Source: Vibrio ponticus (GTDB lineage: Bacteria; Pseudomonadota; Gammaproteobacteria; Enterobacterales; Vibrionaceae). From it: a stretch of 64,000 bases of DNA. The stretch is from positions 930,001 to 994,000 of the forward strand of contig NZ_AP019658.1 in assembly GCF_009938225.1 (NCBI RefSeq). Reading direction: 5' to 3'. Position 1 is the first letter of the stretch. Every line of letters starts with the position of its first letter. Positions 1-7,690 of the stretch are shown here, piece after piece. The position numbers and the translations under genes are program-made. The notes under the pieces are model-generated. The model was not told the DNA's origin. It ran no database searches and worked only from the letters and a program-made list of their open reading frames with translations.

Positions 1-3000
1 CGAGATCAGCGTTATTGATACCCTCGCCATCACCGACCGCGATGGTGTCAACTGTGGCACTGTCTTGACCTTGGGCAGAGGTGTTGTCTGCTTGATCGGT
101 TTGCGTTGCAGTGACGGTGATGGTTTCACCTTCAGCAGGTTTAGTCTCAGTCCACGTGATGGTGCCCGTGGTTTTGTCGTAGCTGTAAGTAGTTTGTGCG
201 TCGCCATTACCCAGCACCAAGCCGTCTTTGGCGTCGTTAAGTATTAAGTCGACCTGTTCACCATTAATGGTCAGCGTAACATAGCCGCCGTTGGCTAATT
301 CAGCGTGGTTAACCTCTACCTGCACGTTGACGTTGTTTGCGCTGCCGACTTCACTCTCGTTCAGCCAACCGTCGTTATTCGTATCTGAGCTGATCAACAC
401 TTTAGGACCAAGATCGCTACCGTTGTTACCTTCACCCTCACCGATGGCGGTGGTGTCGACCGTGGCACTGTCTTGACCTTGGGCAGAGGTGTTGTCCGCT
501 TGATCGGTTTGTGTGGCCGTGACGGTGATGGTTGCACCTTCGCTAGGTTTGGTCTCAGTCCACGTGATGGTGCCTGTGGTGTTGTTGTAGCTGTAGGTCG
601 CTTGCGCGTCGCCATTACCCAACACTAAGCCGTCTTTGCCGTCGTTGAGTTTCAGCTCGACGTCTTGACCATTAATGGTCAGCGTAACATAGCCGCCGTT
701 GGCTAATTCAGCGTGGTTGACTTCAACCTGTACATTAACGCTGTCTGCGCTACCGACTTCACTCTCGTTCAGCCAGCCGTCGTTGTCAGTGTCTGAGCTG
801 ATTTCAACCTTAGGCGCGAGGTCCGGATTATTCTCGCCGACCGCGATGGTGTCGACCGTGGCACTGTCTTGACCTTGGGCAGAGGTGTTGTCTGCTTGAT
901 CGGTTTGCGTTGCAGTGACGGTGATCACTGCACCTTCAGCAGGTTTAGTCTCAGTCCACGTGATGGTGCCTGTGGTTTTATCGTAGCTGTAGGTAGTTTG
1001 CGCGTTGCCATTACCCAACACCAAGCCGTCTTTGGCGTCGTTGAGTTTCAGTTCGACCTGTTCACCATTGATGGTCAGCGTAACATAGCCGCCGTTAGCC
1101 AATTCATCATGGTTGACTTCAAGCTGTACATTAACACTGTCTGCGCTGCCGACTTCACTCTCGTTTAGCCAACCGTCGTTATTCGTGTCTGAGCTGATTT
1201 CAACCTTAGGAGCGAGATCCGGATTAATCTCGCCGATCGCTATGGTATCAACCGTGGCACTGTCTTGACCTTCGGCTGAGGTGTTGTCCGCTTGGTCGGT
1301 TTGCGTTGCAGTGACGGTGATCGTTTCACCTTCGGCAGGTTTGGTCTCAGTCCACGTGATGGTTCCTCTGGTGTTGTCGTAGCTGTATATCGCTTGTGCG
1401 TCGCCATTATTCAGCACTAAACCGTCTTTGGCGTCGTTGAGCTTAAGTTGAACCTCATCTCCGCCGTTGACGGTTAAGCTAACATAGCCGCCGTTCGCCA
1501 ATTCAGCGTGGTTGACTTCAACCTGCACGTTGACGTTGTCTGCGCTGCCCACTTCACTCTCGTTCAACCAACCGTCATTGTTGGTGTCTGAGCTGATTTC
1601 AACCTTAGGCGTGAGGTCAGGATTAATCTCGCCGACCGCGATAGTGTCGACCGTGGCACTGTCTTCAGTCTCTGCCGACACGTTACCAGCTTGGTCGGTT
1701 TGTGTGGCAGTAACGGTGATCGTTTCACCTTCAGCAGGTTTAGTCTCAGTCCATGTGATGGTGCCCGTGGTTTTGTCGTAGCTGTACGTCGCTTGCGCTT
1801 CGCCATTATTCAGCACTAAACCTTCTTTGGCATCGTTCAGCTTAAGTTGAACCTCATCGCCACCATTAACAGTAAGAGTGACATGACCGCCGTTGGCCAA
1901 TTCAGCGTGGTTAACCTCTACCTGCACCTTGACGTTGTCTGCGCTGCCTACTTCACTCTCGTTCAGCCAACCGTCGTTATTCGTATCTGAGCTGATTTCG
2001 ACCTTAGACGTGAGGTCCGGATTAATCTCGCCGACCGCGATGGTGTCGACCGTGGCACTGTCTTCAGTCTCTGCCGACACGTTACCAGCTTGGTCGGTTT
2101 GTGTCGCAGTAACAATGATCGTTTCACCTTCAGCAGGTTTAGTCTCAGTCCACGTGATGGTACCCGTAGTTTTATCGTAGCTGTACGTCGCTTGCGCTTC
2201 GCCATTATTCAGTACTAAACCGTCTTTGGCATCGTTCAGCTTAAGTTGAACCTCATCGCCACCATTGATGGTCAGCGTAACATAGCCGCCGTTGGCTAAT
2301 TCGTCATGGTTAACCTCAACCTTGACGTTAACGGTGTCTGCGCTGCCCACTTCACTCTCGTTCAGCCAACCATCGTTGTCAGTGTCTGAGGTGATTTCAA
2401 CGTTAGGTCCAAGATCAGCGTTATTGATGCCCTCGCCATCACCGACGGCGATGGTATCGACCGTCGCACTGTCTCGACCTTCAGCAGAAGCATTGCCGGC
2501 TTGATCGGTTTGCGTTGCAGTGACGGTGATTGTTTCACCTTCGGCAGGTTTGGACTCAGTCCACGTGATGGTTCCCGTGGTTTTGTCGTAGCTGTAAGTA
2601 GTTTGTGCGTCGCCATTTGCCAACACCAACGCATCATCGTCTTCGTTGAGTTTCAGTTCGACAGTTTCACCATTAATGGTCAGCGTAACATAGCCGCCGT
2701 TGGCTAATTCGTCATGGTTAACCTCAACCTTGACGTTAACGCTGTCTGCGCTGCCCACTTCACTCTCGTTCAGCCAGCCGTCGTTATTCGTGTCTGAGCT
2801 GATCAGCACTTTAGGACCAAGATCGCTACCGTTGTTACCTTCACCCTCACCGATGGCGGTGGTGTCAACCGTGGCACTGTCTTGACCTTGGGCAGAGGTG
2901 TTGTCTGCTTGATCGGTTTGTGTGGCAGTGACGGTGATCGTTTCACCTTCAGCAGGTTTAGTCTCAGTCCACGTGATGGTGCCCGTGGTTTTATCGTAGC

Positions 3001-6000
3001 TGTAGGTCGCTTGCGCTTCGCCATTACCCAACACCAACACATCGTCGCCTTCGTTGAGTTTTAGCTCGACGTCTTGACCATTGATGGTCAGCGTGACATA
3101 GCCGCCGTTGGCTAATTCAGCGTGGTTAACCTCTACCTGCACCTTGACGTTGTCTGCGCTGCCGACTTCACTCTCGTTCAGCCAACCGTCATTGTTGGTG
3201 TCTGAGCTGATTTCAACCTTAGGCGCGAGATTTGGATTAATCTCGCCGATCGCTATGGTATCAACCGTGGCACTGTCTTGACCTTCGGCTGAGGTGTTGT
3301 CCGCTTGGTCGGTTTGCGTTGCAGTGACGGTGATCGTTTCACCTTCGGCAGGTTTGGTCTCAGTCCACGTGATGGTTCCTCTGGTGTTGTCGTAGCTGTA
3401 TATCGCTTGTGCGTCGCCATTATTCAGCACTAAACCGTCTTTGGCGTCGTTGAGCTTAAGTTGAACCTCATCTCCGCCGTTGACGGTTAAGCTAACATAG
3501 CCGCCGTTCGCCAATTCAGCGTGGTTGACTTCAACCTGCACGTTGACGTTGTCTGCGCTGCCCACTTCACTCTCGTTCAACCAACCGTCATTGTTGGTGT
3601 CTGAGCTGATTTCAACCTTAGGCGTGAGGTCAGGATTAATCTCGCCGACCGCGATAGTGTCGACCGTGGCACTGTCTTCAGTCTCTGCCGACACGTTACC
3701 AGCTTGGTCGGTTTGTGTGGCAGTAACGGTGATCGTTTCACCTTCAGCAGGTTTGGTCTCAGTCCACGTGATGGTGCCCGTAGTTTTATCGTAGCTGTAG
3801 ATAGTTTGCGCGTCGCCATTACCCAACACCAAGCCGTCTTTGGCATCGTTGAGTTTTAGCTCAACGTCTTGACCATTGATGGTCAGCGTGACATAGCCGC
3901 CGTTGGCTAATTCGTCATGGTTAACCTCAACCTTGACGTTAACGCTGTCTGCGCTGCCCACTTCACTCTCGTTCAGCCAGCCGTCGTTATTCGTGTCTGA
4001 GCTGATCAGCACTTTAGGACCAAGATCGCTACCGTTGTTACCTTCACCCTCACCGATGGCGGTGGTGTCGACCGTTGCACTGTCAGTCACTGGTGCCGAT
4101 ACGTTACCGGCTTGGTCGGTTTGCGTAGCAGTGACGGTGATTGTTTCACCTTCAGCAGGTTTGGTCTCAGTCCATGTGATGGTGCCTGTGGTTTTATCGT
4201 AACTGTAGGTAGTTTGCGCGTTGCCATTACCCAACACCAAGCCGTCTTTGGCGTCGTTGAGTTTTAGCTCGACGTCTTGACCATTGATGGTCAGCGTGAC
4301 ATAGCCGCCGTTGGCTAATTCGTCATGGTTAACCTCAACCTTGACGTTAACGCTGTCTACGCTACCCACTTCACTCTCGTTTAGCCAACCGTCGTTGTTG
4401 GTGTCTGAGCTGATCAGCACTTTAGGACCAAGATCGCTATCGTTGTTACCTTCACCATCACCGATGGCGATGGTGTCGACCGTCGCACTGTCTTGACCTT
4501 GGGCAGAAGCGTTACCAGCTTGGTCGGTTTGCGTGGCAGTGACGGTGATTGTTTCACCTTCAGCAGGTTTAGTCTCAGTCCACGTGATAGTGCCCGTGGT
4601 TTTATCGTAATTATACGTCGCTTGCGCGTTGCCATTACCCAACACCAACGCATCATCGTCTTCGTTGAGTTTCAGTTCGACCGTTTCACCATTAATGGTC
4701 AGCGTAACATAGCCGCCGTTGGCTAATTCAGCGTGGTTAACCTCTACCTGCACGTTGACGTTGTCTGCGCTGCCGACTTCACTCTCGTTTAGCCAACCGT
4801 CATTGTTGGTGTCTGAACTGATTTCGACCTTAGGTCCAAGATCAGCGTTATTGATGCCCTCACCATCACCGACGGCGGTGGTGTCGACCGTGGCGCTGTC
4901 TTGACCTTCGGCAGAGGTGTTGTCCGCTTGGTCGGTTTGCGTCGCAGTGACGGTGATCGTTTCACCTTCGGCAGGCTTAGTCTCAGCCCACGTGATGGTA
5001 CCCGTGGTTTTATCGTAGCTGTACGTCGCTTGCGCGTCACCATTGCCCAACACCAAGCCGTCTTGGGCGTCGTTAAGTTTCAGTTCGACCTGTTCACCAT
5101 TCACTTTCAGCGTGACATAGCCGCCGTTGGCTAATTCAGCGTGGTTAACCTCTACCTGCACCTTGACGTTGTCTGCGCTGCCCACTTCACTCTCGTTCAG
5201 CCAGCCGTCGTTGTCAGTGTCTGAGCTGATTTCGACCTTAGGTCCGAGATCAGCGTTATTGATACCCTCGCCATCACCGACCGCGATGGTGTCAACTGTG
5301 GCACTGTCTTGACCTTGGGCAGAGGTGTTGTCTGCTTGATCGGTTTGTGTGGCAGTAACGGTGATGGTTTCACCTTCAGCTGGTTTAGTCTCAGTCCATG
5401 TGATGGTGCCCGTGGTTTTGTCGTAGCTGTACGTAGTTTGCGATTCGCCATTATTCAACACCAATCCGTCTTTGGCGTCGTTGAGTTTTAGCTCGACGTC
5501 TTGACCATTGATGTTCAGCGTGACATAGCCGCCGTTGGCTAATTCAGCATGGTTAACCTCTACCTTGACGTTGACGCTGTCTGCGCTACCCACTTCACTC
5601 TCGTTCAGCCATCCATCGTTGTCACTATCTGAGGTGATTTCGACCTTAGGTCCAAGATCAGCGTTATTGATACCCTCGCCATCACCGACAGCGGTGGTGT
5701 CGACCGTCGCACTGTCTTGACCTTCAGCAGAGGTGTTGTCCGCTTGGTCGGTTTGTGTCGCAGTGACGGTGATGGTTTCACCTTCAGCAGGTTTGGACTC
5801 AGTCCACGTGATGGTGCCCGTGGTTTTATCGTAGCTGTACGTCGCTTGCGCTTCACCATTATTCAGCACTAAACCGTCTTTGGCATCGTTCAGCTTAAGT
5901 TGAACCTCATCGCCACCATTAACAGTAAGAGTGACATGACCGCCGTTGGCCAATTCAGCGTGGTTGACTTCAACCTGCACATTAACGCTGTCTGCGCTAC

Positions 6001-7690
6001 CCACTTCAATCTCGTTCAGCCATCCATCGTTGTCACTATCTGAGGTGATTTCGACCTTAGGTCCGAGATCAGCGTTATTGATACCCTCGCCATCACCGAC
6101 CGCGATGGTGTCAACTGTGGCACTGTCTTGACCTTGGGCAGAGGTGTTGTCTGCTTGGTCGACCTGCGTTGCACTGACGGTGATGGTTTCACCTTCGGCA
6201 GGTTTGGTCTCAGTCCACGTGATGGTACCCGTAGTTTTGTCGTAGCTGTACGTCGCTTGCGCTTCGCCATTATTCAGCACTAAACCGTCTTTGGCGTCGT
6301 TCAGCTTAAGTTTAACCTCATCTCCGCCGTTGACGGTTAAGCTAACATAGCCTCCGTTGGCCAATTCAGCGTGGTTGACTTCAACCTGTACATTAACGCT
6401 GTCTGCGCTACCCACTTCACTCTCGTTCAGCCATCCATCGTTGTTGGTGTCTGAGCTGATTTCAACGTTAGGTCCAAGATCAGCGTTATTGGTGCCCTCG
6501 CCATCACCGACGGCGATGGTATCGACCGTCGCACTGTCTCGACCTTCGGCAGAAGCGTTGCCAGCTTGGTCGGTTTGTGTCGCAGTGACGGTGATCGTTT
6601 CACCTTCAGCAGGTTTAGTCTCAGTCCACGTGATAGTGCCCGTGGTTTTATCGTAGCTGTAGGTAGTTTGCGCGTTGCCATTACCCAACACCAAGCCGTC
6701 TTTGGCGTCGTTCAGCTTAAGTTGAACCTCATCGTCGCCATTAACGGTAAGAGTGACATAACCGCCGTTAGCCAATTCATCATGGTTGACTTCAACCTGA
6801 ACGTTGACGCTGTCTGCGCTGCCAACTTGACTCTCGTTTAACCAGCCATCGTTATTCGTGTCTGAGCTGATCAGCACTTTAGGACCAAGATCGTTACCGT
6901 TGTTACCTTCACTCTCACCGATGGCGGTGGTGTCGACCGTGGCACTGTCTTTACCTTGGACAGAAGCGTTACCAGCTTGGTCGGTTTGTGTGGCTGTGAC
7001 GGTGATCGTTTCACCTTCAGCAGGTTTAGTCTCTGTCCAAGTGATGGTGCCCGTGGTTTTGTCGTAGCTGTAAGTAGTTTGCGCTTCGCCATTATTCAGC
7101 ACTAAACCGTCTTTGGCGTCGTTGAGCTTAAGTTGAACCTCATCGCCACCATTAACGGTCAGCGTAACATAGCCGCCGTTGGCTAATTCGGCATGGTTAA
7201 CCTCAACCTGTACATTAACGCTGTCTGCGCTGCCCACTTCACTCTCGTTCAGCCAACCGTCGTTATCACTATCTGAGATAATTTTAACCTCAGGTCCAAT
7301 ATCGCTATCGTTCTCGCCTGCGCCGTCACCCGGCGCAACCGTATCGAGTTTTGCTGAATCACTGCCTTGCGCCGATTCATTACCCGCTTTATCCGTTTGA
7401 GTGGCAGTGACCTTGATCGTGCCACCTTCTGCCGGTGTACTTTCCGTCCAAGCGATAGTGCCGTTATCGTAGTGGTAAATTGTCGCTTCATCAGTCAGCG
7501 TCACCAACTTGCCATCTACCAGTTTAAGCTGAACCTCATCACCGCCATGCACCGTCAGTGTGACATGACCGCCGTTGGTCAATTCGTTGTGGTTGACGGA
7601 TACTTCGACCTGCACTTGGTCATCACCCAGCTCGTCTTTGCTGATCAAGCCGTCGTGATTGGTGTCATCTTTGATGTCGACCACAGGACC
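1..7690 (-). repeat. Tandem array of 19 Ig-like repeats with EF-hand loops
   Basis: A conserved anchor (the codons for GGYVTL) recurs at about 283, 691, 1087, 1486, 1885, 2284, 2692, 3100, 3499, 3895, 4303, 4711, 5119, 5527, 5938, 6349, 6760, 7171 and 7567, spaced 396, 399, 408 or 411 bp. Length changes are multiples of three and fall in the linker: a long form (GDGEGINNADLGP or GEGEGNNGSDLGP) against a short form (GEINPDLAP). Nearly every unit keeps a 12-residue loop such as DTNNDGWLNESE, which fits the EF-hand pattern DxDxDG(x5)E. The array continues past the left edge. Confidence 0.93.

Noticed and set aside
1..7690. Regular 396-411-bp repeats suggesting a CRISPR or satellite array
   Set aside because: The repeats are fully coding in one minus-strand frame, with length changes in multiples of three; there are no short repeats with unique spacers.
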